A DNA stretch of 64,000 bases from AP-15 sp963712825 (GCA_963712825.1 CAVQJP010000002.1:434001-498000), one strand, 5' to 3'; counted from the first letter of the stretch, positions 35,167 through 44,274 are shown. Numbers and translations: made by a program. Notes: generated from the letters alone by a model not told the origin.

Positions 35167-35937
35167 TCAGTCGATCCCCTTGAACAACCGGTTGTAGCGG
35201 ATCGCAAACGGCCACTTCCAGAACTCCCACAGCCGCGCCGTGCCGTCGGTCGAGAAAAAGATGAACTGCGCCTTGCCGATCAGGTTTTCCGCCGGCACGT
35301 AGCCGACCGCCGACAGCACCCGGCTGTCCTGCGAATTGTCGCGGTTGTCGCCCATCATAAAATAATCGCCCGGCGGAACATGGTATTGCTGGGTGTTGTC
35401 GAGCGGCCCGTTGTCGCCGATTTTGATGATCCGGTGCTGGCGGCCGTTGGGCAAGGTCTCGACATACTGCCGCATCGGGATGACCGCGCCGTCATCTTCC
35501 TGGTACAGGTAATCCTCGATGCGTTTGCGCGGCACTTCCAGGTTATTGATGTAAAGCTCGCCCTCTTTCATCTGGATCGTGTCGCCGGGCAGACCGATCA
35601 CCCGCTTGATGTAGTCGATCGACGTGTCGGTCGGCAGCTTGAAGACAATGACATCGCCGCGCTCCGGCGGATGAAACAAGATTCGTCCGGAAAACAGCGG
35701 CAACCCGAACGGCAGCGAAAACCGGCTGTAGCCGTACGAAAATTTTGAGACAAACAGGTAATCGCCGACCAGCAGGGTCGGGATCATCGAGCCCGACGGA
35801 ATGTTGAACGGCTCGTAGGCGACGGTGCGAACCACCAATGCGATCAATACCGCATAGACGATAGTCTTGATCGTGTCGACAATGCCACCGGACGACTTCT
35901 TCTTTGATATTATCTTTCGGGCAGAATTGGATTTCAT
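35167..35937 (-). CDS. lepB: Signal peptidase I
   Basis: A 256-residue membrane serine protease that removes Sec/Tat signal peptides. One N-terminal transmembrane helix (about 21-40, VDTIKTIVYAVLIALVVRTV) is followed by IPSGSMIPTLLVGDY with catalytic Ser50, and by DYIKRVIGLPGDT with catalytic Lys111; MMGDNRDNSQDSR is the conserved box D. ATG 35937 begins a basic cytoplasmic tail, as expected. Neighbours acpS (upstream) and rnc (downstream). Confidence 0.96.
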   Translation of the reverse strand: MKSNSARKIISKKKSSGGIVDTIKTIVYAVLIALVVRTVAYEPFNIPSGSMIPTLLVGDYLFVSKFSYGYSRFSLPFGLPLFSGRILFHPPERGDVIVFKLPTDTSIDYIKRVIGLPGDTIQMKEGELYINNLEVPRKRIEDYLYQEDDGAVIPMRQYVETLPNGRQHRIIKIGDNGPLDNTQQYHVPPGDYFMMGDNRDNSQDSRVLSAVGYVPAENLIGKAQFIFFSTDGTARLWEFWKWPFAIRYNRLFKGID

Positions 35938-36045
35938 GACAGGCCTTGCGTGGCTCGATGGCGACGGATCAAGCCAAGCGCGCCGCGGTAAGTCAAGCGC
36001 GGTAAGCCCGCGAGCGCGCGCCGCCGCCGGCCTATGTCCCGGCTG

Positions 36046-36453
36046 TCACTCGGCCGCGGCGAGAAACGCGGTGATGATCACGACCGCCTGGGCGATCGGC
36101 GGCTCGTCGGTCAAGGTGACATCGAGCCGCGCCGTCATCCCGGACGGGGTAATCTCGGCCAGTTGGCGCAACGCGCCCCCGGTCAGGCGCATCGTCGGCC
36201 GGCCCGACGGCAGGTTGACGACTCCGAGATCGCGCCAGAACACACCGCGGCGAAACCCGGTGCCGAGCGCCTTCGCGCACGCTTCCTTGGCGGCGAAGCG
36301 GCGGGCATAGCTCGCCGCCGGGTTGGCGCGGCGGTCGCATTTGCGGCGCTCCGCCTCGGTAAAGATGCGGTCGAGAAAGCGCCCGCCAAAACGCGCGATC
36401 GTCCGCTCGATGCGGCGGATGTCGACGAGGTCGCTGCCGAGGCCGAGGATCAT
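36046..36453 (-). CDS. acpS: Holo-[acyl-carrier-protein] synthase
   Basis: A 135-residue phosphopantetheinyl transferase that activates acyl carrier protein. ILGLGSDLVDIRRIERTIAR with the Mg-binding aspartate and RRFAAKEACAKALGTG with the catalytic Glu-Lys region define the family. I chose ATG 36453 since the family starts directly with this strand; the frame is open to 36501 upstream. Located between rsh and lepB, where pdxJ commonly sits in relatives but is missing here. Confidence 0.95.
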   Translation of the reverse strand: MILGLGSDLVDIRRIERTIARFGGRFLDRIFTEAERRKCDRRANPAASYARRFAAKEACAKALGTGFRRGVFWRDLGVVNLPSGRPTMRLTGGALRQLAEITPSGMTARLDVTLTDEPPIAQAVVIITAFLAAAE

Positions 36454-36517
36454 CGCGACAACCGGCAACACGGGCCGGGCACCGGCCGCGATCGCCTCCA
36501 TGCGCTCGGCGGCTGTC

Positions 36518-38656
36518 TCAACCGCGCGCCCGCTCGACGGAGTTGATGACCGGGTTGGCGCGCAGCGCGGCGATGATCGTCGTCAGGTGCTTGACGTCGG
36601 CGACTTCGATGTCGAGCATCATCTCAAAAAAATCCGACGAGCGGTTGGTGATCTTCAGGTTGGTGATGTTGCCGCCCTGCTTGCCGATGACCGTCGTCAG
36701 GCTTCCGAGATTACCGGGCTCGTTGGCGATCATGATGTTGAGCCGGCCGACATGGATCGCCTCCCCCTCGCTGTTGCTCCAGGCGACGTCGAGCCAGCGC
36801 TCCGGCGTGTCGGCAAAGTTTTCGAGCGTGTCGCAGTCGATCGTGTGGATCGTCACTCCTTTTCCGGTCGTGACGATGCCGACGATGCGGTCACCGGGCA
36901 GCGCGTGGCAGCAGCCGGCAAAATGCAGCGCCATCCCCGGAATGAGGCCGCGGATCGCGACCGCGGTGTCGTTGCGGCCGATCTTGCGCCGCGCCCGCGC
37001 CAACGAGACGACCTTGGCCCGGTCCTGCTGCTGCTGCGGAAAGACGGCGTTGACGACGGCGCGGCCGGTGACGAGCCCTTGCCCTACCGCGACATAGAGA
37101 TCTTCGACCGCCGGAGTGTTGAACGTCTTCAGCGCCGGCTCGAGCGGCCGCTCGGAAAACTCGTGACCCTCCTGGCGAAACGCCTTCTGGACGATCGCCT
37201 TGCCGAGATCGAGATACTGGGTGCGCTGCTGGGTGCGGATAAAGCGGCGGATGCGGGCGCGCGCCTTGCCGGTGACGACAAACCGCTCCCAGGTCGGTGA
37301 CGGCCGCTGCGCCTTGGAAGTGATGATCTCGACCTGGTCGCCGTTGCCGAGTGTGCTGCGCAACGGCACCAGACGGCCGTTGATCTTGGCGCCGACGCAG
37401 GTGTCGCCGATCTCCGAATGGACCGCATAGGCGAAGTCGACGGCGGTGGCGCCGCGCGGCAATGCGATCAGGTCGCCCTTTGGGGTAAACGCAAAGACTT
37501 GGTCCTGGAACATTTCGAGCTTGGTGTGCTCGAGAAACTCCTCCGGTCCCGAAGCGTGGTCGAGGATGTCCAACAGCTCGCGCAGCCAGCGATATTGCGG
37601 GCCCTCGGTCTTGCCGGCGCCCTGCTTGTAGCTCCAATGCGCGGCGACGCCGTATTCGGCGATTTCGTGCATGTCGCGAGTGCGGATCTGCACCTCGATG
37701 CGCTGCCGCTCGGGCCCGATTACCCCGGTGTGCAGCGAGCGGTAATTATTGGGCTTCGGGGTCGAGATGAAGTCTTTGAACCGGCCGGGAACGACATGAT
37801 AGGCCGAGTGGATCGTGCCGAGCGCGTGATAGCAGTCGCCGACACCGTCGACGAGGACGCGAAACGCCATCACATCCGAGAGCTGCTCGAAAGCGACGTT
37901 CTTGCGCTGCATCTTGCGCCAGATCGAGCACGGCGATTTCTCGCGCCCGGAGACGACCGTGCCGGCGAGCCCGCCCTCGGCCAGCTTGCGCTGCAATTCG
38001 GCTTCGATGCACGGCACCAGCGCCGCACCTTGGTCGCGCAAAAAGTCGAGGCGGGCGAGGATGCTGCCGCGCGCGTCGGGCTGGAGCTCGCCGAACGCCA
38101 GGTCTTCGAGCTCGTCCTTCATCCGCTGCATGCCGAGGCGCTCGGCCAACGGCGCATAGATATCCATTGTCTCGCGGGCGATGCGCCGGCGCTTATCGTC
38201 GCTTTTGATGAACTGAAGCGTCTGCATGTTGTGCAGGCGGTCGGCGAGCTTGACCAAGAGGACGCGGATGTCCTCGGACATCGCCAGCACCAGCTTACGG
38301 AAATTCTCCGCCTGCTTGGTCTGGTCGGATTGCAGCTCGATCCGCGACAGTTTGGTCACGCCGTCGACAAGCCGGGCGATTTCCGGCCCGAACACCCGCT
38401 CGATGTCGTCGAGCGTCGCCACCGTGTCCTCGACCGTATCGTGCAGCAGCCCGGTGACGATCGAGGCGCTGTCGAGCTTCATCTGGGCGAGAACGCCGGC
38501 GACCTCGACCGGATGCGAAAAGTATGGGTCGCCCGAGGCGCGCAGCTGCGCGCCATGCGCCTTCATCGAATACACATAGGCGCGGTTCAGCGCGTCTTCG
38601 TCGGTATTCGGGTCGTAGGATCTGACGAGCTCGACCAGCTCGAATTGCCGCATCAT
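36518..38656 (-). CDS. rsh: Bifunctional (p)ppGpp synthetase/hydrolase Rsh
   Basis: A 712-residue RelA/SpoT homologue. The N-terminal HD hydrolase domain is intact (HPV at His48 and LLHDTVED with His72-Asp73), followed by the synthetase domain (LSDVMAFRVLVDGVGDCYHA, FKDFISTPKPNNYRSLHT), TGS (VFAFTPKGDLIALPRG) and a C-terminal ACT domain (NITNLKITNRSSDFFEMM). As in other Alphaproteobacteria it is probably the only long Rsh and so both makes and degrades the alarmone. It follows rpoZ by about 110 bases. Confidence 0.95.
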   Translation of the reverse strand: MMRQFELVELVRSYDPNTDEDALNRAYVYSMKAHGAQLRASGDPYFSHPVEVAGVLAQMKLDSASIVTGLLHDTVEDTVATLDDIERVFGPEIARLVDGVTKLSRIELQSDQTKQAENFRKLVLAMSEDIRVLLVKLADRLHNMQTLQFIKSDDKRRRIARETMDIYAPLAERLGMQRMKDELEDLAFGELQPDARGSILARLDFLRDQGAALVPCIEAELQRKLAEGGLAGTVVSGREKSPCSIWRKMQRKNVAFEQLSDVMAFRVLVDGVGDCYHALGTIHSAYHVVPGRFKDFISTPKPNNYRSLHTGVIGPERQRIEVQIRTRDMHEIAEYGVAAHWSYKQGAGKTEGPQYRWLRELLDILDHASGPEEFLEHTKLEMFQDQVFAFTPKGDLIALPRGATAVDFAYAVHSEIGDTCVGAKINGRLVPLRSTLGNGDQVEIITSKAQRPSPTWERFVVTGKARARIRRFIRTQQRTQYLDLGKAIVQKAFRQEGHEFSERPLEPALKTFNTPAVEDLYVAVGQGLVTGRAVVNAVFPQQQQDRAKVVSLARARRKIGRNDTAVAIRGLIPGMALHFAGCCHALPGDRIVGIVTTGKGVTIHTIDCDTLENFADTPERWLDVAWSNSEGEAIHVGRLNIMIANEPGNLGSLTTVIGKQGGNITNLKITNRSSDFFEMMLDIEVADVKHLTTIIAALRANPVINSVERARG

Positions 38657-38765
38657 GACGACCGCCTCAGGGGCTTGCCCGCAGCTTCAGCTTCGCGCAG
38701 CCGCCACCGCGATGGCAGCCGTGTCATTCGCGGCTCCACCCCTCGGCAGGCCCCCGTGTCCCGGC

Positions 38766-39416
38766 TCAGAGCTCCTCTTCGTCGTCGCCCGGCAGCTCGT
38801 CTGCTTCATCCCGCAGCTCGTCCGTTTCACCCGGCAGCTCGTCTTCACCGGGCAGCTCGTCCGCTTCGCCCGGCAGCTCGTCTTCACCGGGCAGCTCGTC
38901 TTCGCCGGTTAGAGCACTTTCCGGCAACACCCTGAGGTCGCCGTCCTCATCCTGGTCGACGCTCAAGACGTCGGCGGCCAAAACCTCGTCGAGCCCGTCC
39001 TCGTCATCGGCGACCTCCTGCTCGGCCTCCTGGTCTTCGTCGACCTCGTCTTCCTCGTTGAGCTCGGCATCCTCGAAACCCTGGGCCGCGACCCCGGTTT
39101 CATCGGCGCCCAGGGCAGCGCCCGCCGCGCCAAACCCAAAGACGCTCGTGTCGACCTCAAGCTCCTGGGTTTCTTCGGCTTCGTCGAGCTCGACATGCTT
39201 TTGCATGCCGCGAACCACTGCTTCGCGCAAATGCGGCAACCCGACCGTCTCGTCGGCAATCTCGCGCAACGCAACCACGGGGTTCTTGTCGTCGTCGCGG
39301 TCGATCGACAGGGGGGCGCCGGACGTGATTTCGCGGGCACGCTGGGCTGCGAGCAGAACCAGCTCGAAACGGTTGGGAACCAGGACCACGCAATCTTCGA
39401 CTGTGACACGCGCCAT
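38766..39416 (-). CDS. rpoZ: RNA polymerase omega subunit with long acidic repeat tail
   Basis: A 216-residue protein whose first 75 residues are a standard omega subunit (MARVTVEDCVVLVPNRFELV, AAQRAREI, NPVVALREIA). Omega is usually 70-130 residues; here about 140 further residues are strongly acidic, ending in seven imperfect copies of GE(x)DELP (residues about 171-216). The tail would place a large negative charge on the RNA polymerase near the beta-prime C-terminus, but its role is unknown. First gene of the rpoZ-rsh-acpS-lepB-rnc series; a sigma-70-like promoter lies just upstream. Confidence 0.92.
   Translation of the reverse strand: MARVTVEDCVVLVPNRFELVLLAAQRAREITSGAPLSIDRDDDKNPVVALREIADETVGLPHLREAVVRGMQKHVELDEAEETQELEVDTSVFGFGAAGAALGADETGVAAQGFEDAELNEEDEVDEDQEAEQEVADDEDGLDEVLAADVLSVDQDEDGDLRVLPESALTGEDELPGEDELPGEADELPGEDELPGETDELRDEADELPGDDEEEL
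38769..38906 (-). repeat. Tandem repeats encoding GEDELP-like units in rpoZ
   Basis: About seven 18-21 base units of the type GGTGAAGACGAGCTGCCC, read on the minus strand, form the last 46 codons before the stop of rpoZ. The copies differ mainly by an inserted codon (GEADELP, GETDELR), so the array probably grows and shrinks by slippage or unequal recombination. Confidence 0.85.
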
Positions 39417-39449
39417 TTTTCAAGCTCGCCGCAATTCGCTGAACCAATG

Positions 39450-39478
39450 AATATATGGGACCTAAGCTGCTACGGCAA
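39450..39478 (-). promoter_or_regulatory. Putative sigma-70 promoter of rpoZ
   Basis: On the minus strand TTGCCG (39473-39478), a 17-base spacer and TATATT (39450-39455) lie 34 bases before the rpoZ ATG at 39416. The -10 stands out in this GC-rich DNA, and spacing is ideal. Confidence 0.55.
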
Positions 39479-39564
39479 CACGGCGGTTCCGGTAAAAAGG
39501 ACGGCCGGTGGATTGCACCGGGAGCACCGGCGGCGCGTGTCCCACCGTGCTCGGCCGGGCGGGA

Positions 39565-40116
39565 TCAGAGCCGCGTCGACAGCCAGATCGCGAGCCGCGA
39601 GCCGCTCTTGATCGCCGCGCTGAGCAGGTCGTAGCCGGGGGTCTGCTCAGCACCCTGCGCCAACGCCGCGTCGCGGTGCGCGACCTCGTCCGCGCGGAAG
39701 GCAAGGATCGTCTCCACCAGCCGCGGGTCGTCGCCGGAAAGGCGCTCGCCTTGCTCGCGGTAATGCTCGTCGATGACCTCCTCGACGGCGACCGTGCACG
39801 CCATTGCCGCGCGCTTGCCAAGCAATGCCGTCGCCACCCCGAGCGCGTAGCCGGCGACCGTCCACAACGGCAGCAGCACGGTCGGCCGCACCCGGCGTTC
39901 GCGCAGCAACGCCTCGAACGCAGTCAGATGGCGCTTCTCCGCCTCGGCCATATGGCGAATCTCGGCGACGCCGCGGCCGCGCCGGAGGATGTCGAGCTGG
40001 CCGCGATAGATGCGGGTCGCGCCAAACTCGCCGGCATGGTCGACCCGCACCATGCGCTCGATCTCGCCGGCCGGCAGCGGGTCGCCGGGCAGGCGATGGC
40101 GCGGCGGCGCCGTCAT
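39565..40116 (-). CDS. coq7: Coq7-type demethoxyubiquinone hydroxylase
   Basis: A 183-residue carboxylate-bridged di-iron hydroxylase acting on the C6 position in ubiquinone biosynthesis. The iron-binding glutamate/histidine motifs are seen in RVDHAGEFGATRIYRGQ, MAEAEKRHLTAFEALL, AVEEVIDEHYREQ and RADEVAHRDAAL. The chosen ATG 40116 overlaps the dsbB stop (ATGA). Another quinone hydroxylase of the flavin type (ubiH-like) is at 48170-49384, so both enzyme classes serve the pathway here. Confidence 0.94.
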   Translation of the reverse strand: MTAPPRHRLPGDPLPAGEIERMVRVDHAGEFGATRIYRGQLDILRRGRGVAEIRHMAEAEKRHLTAFEALLRERRVRPTVLLPLWTVAGYALGVATALLGKRAAMACTVAVEEVIDEHYREQGERLSGDDPRLVETILAFRADEVAHRDAALAQGAEQTPGYDLLSAAIKSGSRLAIWLSTRL

Positions 40117-40628
40117 GCGGCGCTCCGGACGGCCGCCGCCCGCCGTTGCCGGCGAACCCTGGCAAAAGCGGTGAGGCAGATGCCGGTCATGACCAGCGAG
40201 GCAAGCAAATTCCAGCCGGCGAGCGAGACCCCGAACAGGCTCCACGCCGGCTCGTCGCACCGCATCGGCTGCTGGTGGGCGAGCTGCGCCCGCAGCGCGT
40301 CGAGGCTCGTCGGGGCGCCAGCTGCGGCGGTGCAGGCGGTGGGGCCGGCCAGCCAGTGCTGCTCGACCCCGACATGATAGGCGGCGAGCACGCTCCCCAC
40401 CGCGAACACCCCGGCCAGCAAGAGCGCCACCCACGGCATCGCCGGCCGGCTCCCGACCATCGCTGCGACAAACGAGACCACGATTGCCACGTCCCACGGC
40501 CAGCGCTCCGTCAGGCACAGCTCGCAGGGTGCGAGCCCGCCCCAATATTGCGACAGCAGCACCACCGCCATGACGATCGCCGCCGTCACCAGCACAAAGA
40601 TCGGAAACGCGCGCCCGCCGCTCGTCAT
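40113..40628 (-). CDS. dsbB: DsbB-family disulfide bond formation protein
   Basis: A 171-residue inner-membrane protein with four hydrophobic helices. The first periplasmic loop has LAPCELCLTERWPWD, with the CxxC that passes electrons to quinone; the second loop has TACTAAAG and MRCDEPAWSLFG, giving the second cysteine pair. DsbB reoxidises DsbA during periplasmic disulfide formation. The coupling to coq7 by ATGA overlap fits its need for ubiquinone. Confidence 0.92.
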   Translation of the reverse strand: MTSGGRAFPIFVLVTAAIVMAVVLLSQYWGGLAPCELCLTERWPWDVAIVVSFVAAMVGSRPAMPWVALLLAGVFAVGSVLAAYHVGVEQHWLAGPTACTAAAGAPTSLDALRAQLAHQQPMRCDEPAWSLFGVSLAGWNLLASLVMTGICLTAFARVRRQRRAAAVRSAA

Positions 40629-40668
40629 CGGCTAAGAACTCTCCTCACCCGCATAAAATGGCGTGAGA

Positions 40669-41247
40669 TCAGGGCTCAGGGTCGGGTTCGACATCGATCC
40701 CGTCGTAAAGCTCCGCCAAGGGCACCGACAGACCGACCGAAGTCAGCTGCAGCACCGCCTTCCGGCCGCGGAGCAGGTTCGTGGTCCATTGCTCCCCGTC
40801 GCGGCGCAATACTTCGGCGTACAAGCTCTCGGGATCGATCAGCAAGATTTCCTGCACGCTGTCGATGCCGCGATAGGCCGGGACTTTCATCCGTCGATCG
40901 TGCCTTTCGGTCCCCAGCGACATGATCTCAACTATGAGGACGGGCATCTTGACGAGCTGCTCGCCTCTCTCATAGAGCGGGCACGACACTGCTATGTCGG
41001 CGACGTAGAAGCTGTCGTCCCGACCCGGTCGAGCGATCCCAGCCTCGGTCTGCGCCATGCATGGCCGCCGCGCACGCAGCGCCGCATCGACGATCCCGGC
41101 GAGCCGGGCGCACAAGATGCCATGAGCCCGTGCGGGCGGCGCCATCGCGAGCGGAAACCCGTCGATCAGTTCATAGCGCGTGTCGGTGCCGTCATCCCAG
41201 CACAGGAACTCGTCCAGCGACATGCGACTTGCGGCCAGCTCGCTCAC
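40669..41247 (-). CDS. Uma2-family (DUF820) putative restriction-endonuclease-fold protein
   Basis: A 192-residue protein of the Uma2/DUF820 family, which adopts a PD-(D/E)XK nuclease fold. RMSLDEFLCWDDGTDTRYEL, VADIAVSCP (aspartate) and MPVLIVEIMS (glutamate) followed by KVPAYRGIDSVQEILLIDP are the family marks. The biological role of these proteins is poorly known, although they expand greatly in cyanobacteria and some soil bacteria. GTG 41247 is taken as start; ATG 41223 is an alternative. No obvious ribosome-binding site for either. Confidence 0.85.
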   Translation of the reverse strand: MSELAASRMSLDEFLCWDDGTDTRYELIDGFPLAMAPPARAHGILCARLAGIVDAALRARRPCMAQTEAGIARPGRDDSFYVADIAVSCPLYERGEQLVKMPVLIVEIMSLGTERHDRRMKVPAYRGIDSVQEILLIDPESLYAEVLRRDGEQWTTNLLRGRKAVLQLTSVGLSVPLAELYDGIDVEPDPEP

Positions 41248-41285
41248 TTTGCCCGTCCGTCCGTACTTTCCGGCTCTTACGTAGG

Positions 41286-43148
41286 CTACTCCGCCGCGGC
41301 CTCCAAGCCGGGCGCGCCGGCCGCGTCGATGAACCCGCCCGATTGGCGCCGCCATAGCCGCGCATACGTGCCGTTGCCGGCGAGCAAGGCGGCGTGTGTC
41401 CCTTCCTCGACGATCCGGCCCGCCTCCAGCACGACGAGCCGGTCGAGACGCGCGATCGTCGACAGGCGATGGGCGATGGCGATGACGGTGCGCCCGCGCA
41501 TCAGGCTTTCGAGCTGCTCCTGGATCGCCGCCTCGACTTCCGAGTCGAGCGACGAGGTCGCCTCGTCGAGCACTAGGATCGGCGCGTCCTTCAGGATTAC
41601 CCGCGCGAGCGCTATGCGCTGGCGCTGGCCGCCCGACAATTTGACGCCGCGCTCGCCGACATGCGCGTCAAAACCAAAGCGCCCGTTCCAATCCTCGAGC
41701 CCCTCGATAAATTCGATCGCCTGCGCCTGCGCCGCCGCCCGCCGGACCTCCCACTCGCTTGCCTGCGGCCGGCCATAGCGGATGTTGTCGCGGATCGAGC
41801 GGTGCAGCAGCGAGGTGTCCTGCGTCACCATCGAGATGTGGGCGCGCAGGCTCTCCTGGGTGACCTCGGCGATGTTTTGTCCGTCGATCAGGATGCGGCC
41901 GCTTTCGATGTCGTAAAAGCGCAGCAGCAGGTTGACGAGGGTCGACTTGCCCGCACCCGACGGCCCGACCAACCCGACCCGCTCGCCCGGGGCAATCGCC
42001 AGGTCGATGCCGTGCAGCACGCCGCGCGCGGTGCCATAGCCGAAGCGCATGTTTTCAAAGCGCACAAGCCCGCGCTCGACCCGCAGCGGCACCGCGTCGG
42101 CGCGGTCGGTCATCTGGTGCGGCACCGCGATCGAGCGCATGCCCTCCTGCACGACGCCGATATTCTCGAAAATCGTCGCCACGTTCAGCGCGACAAAGCC
42201 CGCGATGCTGGAGATATGCCAAGTCAGGGGCAGCGCCATCGCCACCGTGCCGACGACGATGCGTCCGCTGCTCCACAGCCAAATTGCGGTGCCTCCGGTG
42301 CCGACAACCATCCCCGCGTTGAGCAGCGCGAGGCTGAATCCGAGCATGGTGGTCAGCCGCAGCTGGAAGCGATGCGCCTCGGTCAAATCGTCCATCGCGT
42401 CGCAAACAAAGGCGTCCTCGTCGCGGGGACGAGCGAACAGCTTGACCGTCTGAATGTTGGTGTAGCTGTCGACCACCCGGCCGGACAGGGCAGAACGCGT
42501 CTCCGACATTCGCCGCGAGCGGTTGCGCAGCTGCGGCACAAACCAGCGCAGCAAGGCCGCGTAGCCGCAGAACCACAGCAGCACGGGGATTGCCAATCGC
42601 GCGTCGCTCGACGCCAGCAGGGCGATGGCGCCGCCGCCGTAAACCAGGATGTACCAGACCGCGTTTGTCGCCGAGACCACGCTTTCGCGCAACGCCGGGC
42701 CGGTCTGCATGACCCGGTTGGCGATGCGGCCGGCGTAGTCGTTCTGAAAGAACGACCAGCTCTGCCGCACCACATGCCAATGGCTTTGCCAGCGGATCAG
42801 GTTGGAGAAGCTCGGGATGATGGCCTGGTTGGTGATCAGGTTCTGCAGCAGCATAGCCAGCGGTCGCGCGACCAGCAGCACCAGGGCCATGCCGAGCAAT
42901 TGTCGCCAGAAATCGTGCAGCACCGAATAGGGCGTGCGGCTCGAAACCATCGTCACGACCCGGCCGACAAATACCGGGATCGTCGTGTCGAGCAGCGCTA
43001 CGAGCAGCCCCGCTGCGAACAAGGCCATGACGAGGCCGCGGGCCTGGCGGGCGTGATGCCAATAGAATGCGCCGAGCCCATCCGGCGGCGGGCCGGGCGG
43101 CAGCGCGGTCGGTTCAAGCAAGTTCTCAAAAAAACGAAAAACGCGCAT
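41286..43148 (-). CDS. ABC exporter, fused membrane and ATPase domains
   Basis: A 620-residue half-transporter of the MsbA/multidrug type. Six transmembrane helices (about 35-330) precede the ATPase domain, which has GPSGAGKSTLVN, LSGGQRQRIALAR and ILVLDEATSSLDSE. The short N-terminus and the EGMRSIAVPHQMTDR linker are typical of the ATP-binding/permease proteins that export lipids or peptides; the substrate is not predictable. It functions as a homodimer if no partner exists; none is encoded nearby. Confidence 0.93.
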   Translation of the reverse strand: MRVFRFFENLLEPTALPPGPPPDGLGAFYWHHARQARGLVMALFAAGLLVALLDTTIPVFVGRVVTMVSSRTPYSVLHDFWRQLLGMALVLLVARPLAMLLQNLITNQAIIPSFSNLIRWQSHWHVVRQSWSFFQNDYAGRIANRVMQTGPALRESVVSATNAVWYILVYGGGAIALLASSDARLAIPVLLWFCGYAALLRWFVPQLRNRSRRMSETRSALSGRVVDSYTNIQTVKLFARPRDEDAFVCDAMDDLTEAHRFQLRLTTMLGFSLALLNAGMVVGTGGTAIWLWSSGRIVVGTVAMALPLTWHISSIAGFVALNVATIFENIGVVQEGMRSIAVPHQMTDRADAVPLRVERGLVRFENMRFGYGTARGVLHGIDLAIAPGERVGLVGPSGAGKSTLVNLLLRFYDIESGRILIDGQNIAEVTQESLRAHISMVTQDTSLLHRSIRDNIRYGRPQASEWEVRRAAAQAQAIEFIEGLEDWNGRFGFDAHVGERGVKLSGGQRQRIALARVILKDAPILVLDEATSSLDSEVEAAIQEQLESLMRGRTVIAIAHRLSTIARLDRLVVLEAGRIVEEGTHAALLAGNGTYARLWRRQSGGFIDAAGAPGLEAAAE

Positions 43149-43315
43149 TTATTCCCGATTCGTAGGACAAACCATCGGATGAGGTGGTTCCACGCGACCG
43201 CCATCGAACGGCGCAAGGTCGCCGGGCCGAACGTTTAGCCTAGCACATAATCGATTATAGGCAGGGTTGCCGAAAGAAGTTGCATTCCGGCGGCGGCCCG
43301 CTCGCGCAATCCTTT

Positions 43316-44146
43316 TTACGGGGCCGCCAGCCGCCAGCCGATATGCGAAGGCAGGGCGCCCGGAGCCGGCAACATGCCGCCGTCGCGCAGCACCCGGTCG
43401 CGGTAGCGCTCGACCTCGATCGGCAACGCCGCCGGCGGCCGTCCCTGCGCGATCCACGCCTCGAGATTGGCTGGGCCCCAATTATAAGCTGCGACCGTGT
43501 CCGGCCAGTTGCCGTAACGCCGGTAAAGGAGGGCGAGATAAGCCCGCCCGAGGAGCCGGTTCTGGATCAGGTCAAAGCGGTCGCCGCCGCCCGAATCGAT
43601 CGCCGCCGCCGCCGACACCTGCATCGGCCCCTGCGGTCCGTCGAGCTGCGGCCGCCACATCGCCGGATCGGCGCCGTGGCCCGACTCGGCGCCGTCGACC
43701 GCAAACGCGACCCGGTCGAGGTCGGCCACGCTCGCGGCACCGAACAGGGCGAAGCCGCCGGGATTTGCTGCGCGGGCGGCAAAAAGATCGAGCCGGGCGA
43801 CCGCCGTCCCGCGCAGCACCGTCACCGGCTGCATCCACGGATGGGCGAACGACACGACCTGCACCGCGACGCGGATCGGCCGCTGTGCCGGCGACAAGGG
43901 CACGGCGATCGAAACCGCGGCCACGACCGGTCCGCCGCGCACGACATGCACCGGCCTCAGCCGCTTGTCGGAAAAGGTGACGATCTCGGTATTGCGCGCA
44001 TTTTTGCGGATCAGCGCGTTCATCCGTGCGGCGGCGCGGTGCTGGGCATGCCCCACACCGGCAAGCTGGGCACGCGCCACGACGCCGGCGGTCGTTGAGC
44101 ATGCCGCTACCAGCGCGATCATGAGGAAGAGATTGCGACGCCTCAC
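43316..44146 (-). CDS. Lytic transglycosylase-like lipoprotein
   Basis: A 276-residue exported protein. The N-terminus (MRRRNLFLMIALVAACSTTAG) has a lipobox, with Cys16 as the probable acylated residue. The C-terminal part is an SLT domain: FAVDGAESGHGADPAMWRP with the catalytic glutamate, DGPQGPMQVSAAAAID and LYRRYGNWPDTVAAYNWGP. Such enzymes cleave peptidoglycan to 1,6-anhydro-muropeptides. The middle region (about 60-135) is beta-rich and unassigned. It stands alone on the minus strand, divergent from the AroQ-like gene. Confidence 0.87.
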   Translation of the reverse strand: MRRRNLFLMIALVAACSTTAGVVARAQLAGVGHAQHRAAARMNALIRKNARNTEIVTFSDKRLRPVHVVRGGPVVAAVSIAVPLSPAQRPIRVAVQVVSFAHPWMQPVTVLRGTAVARLDLFAARAANPGGFALFGAASVADLDRVAFAVDGAESGHGADPAMWRPQLDGPQGPMQVSAAAAIDSGGGDRFDLIQNRLLGRAYLALLYRRYGNWPDTVAAYNWGPANLEAWIAQGRPPAALPIEVERYRDRVLRDGGMLPAPGALPSHIGWRLAAP

Positions 44147-44199
44147 GCGCGAATAGGTGCCGGACCGCGAGGTTTCCTGTCAAGCCGTCGGCTCAGCCC

Positions 44200-44229
44200 T
44201 TGTCAGCAAATCGGACGGTCGGCTAGCAT
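44200..44229 (+). promoter_or_regulatory. Putative sigma-70 promoter of the AroQ-like/Gfo-Idh operon
   Basis: TTGTCA (44200-44205), an 18-base spacer and TAGCAT (44224-44229) lie 46 bases before ATG 44275. The -35 matches the consensus at five of six positions. Confidence 0.45.
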
Positions 44230-44274
44230 CCCGCCCCTGGGGTCTTCTCAAGACAGCCATTCGAGGACAGCGCG

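Noticed and set aside
38769..38906. Possible CRISPR-like array
   Set aside because: Short 18-21 base units without spacers, in frame within rpoZ; a coding tandem repeat, not CRISPR.
38655..38912. 85-codon plus-strand frame with regular QLVFTGQLV repeats
   Set aside because: It is the reverse complement of the acidic repeats of rpoZ, so its regularity is only a mirror of that array.
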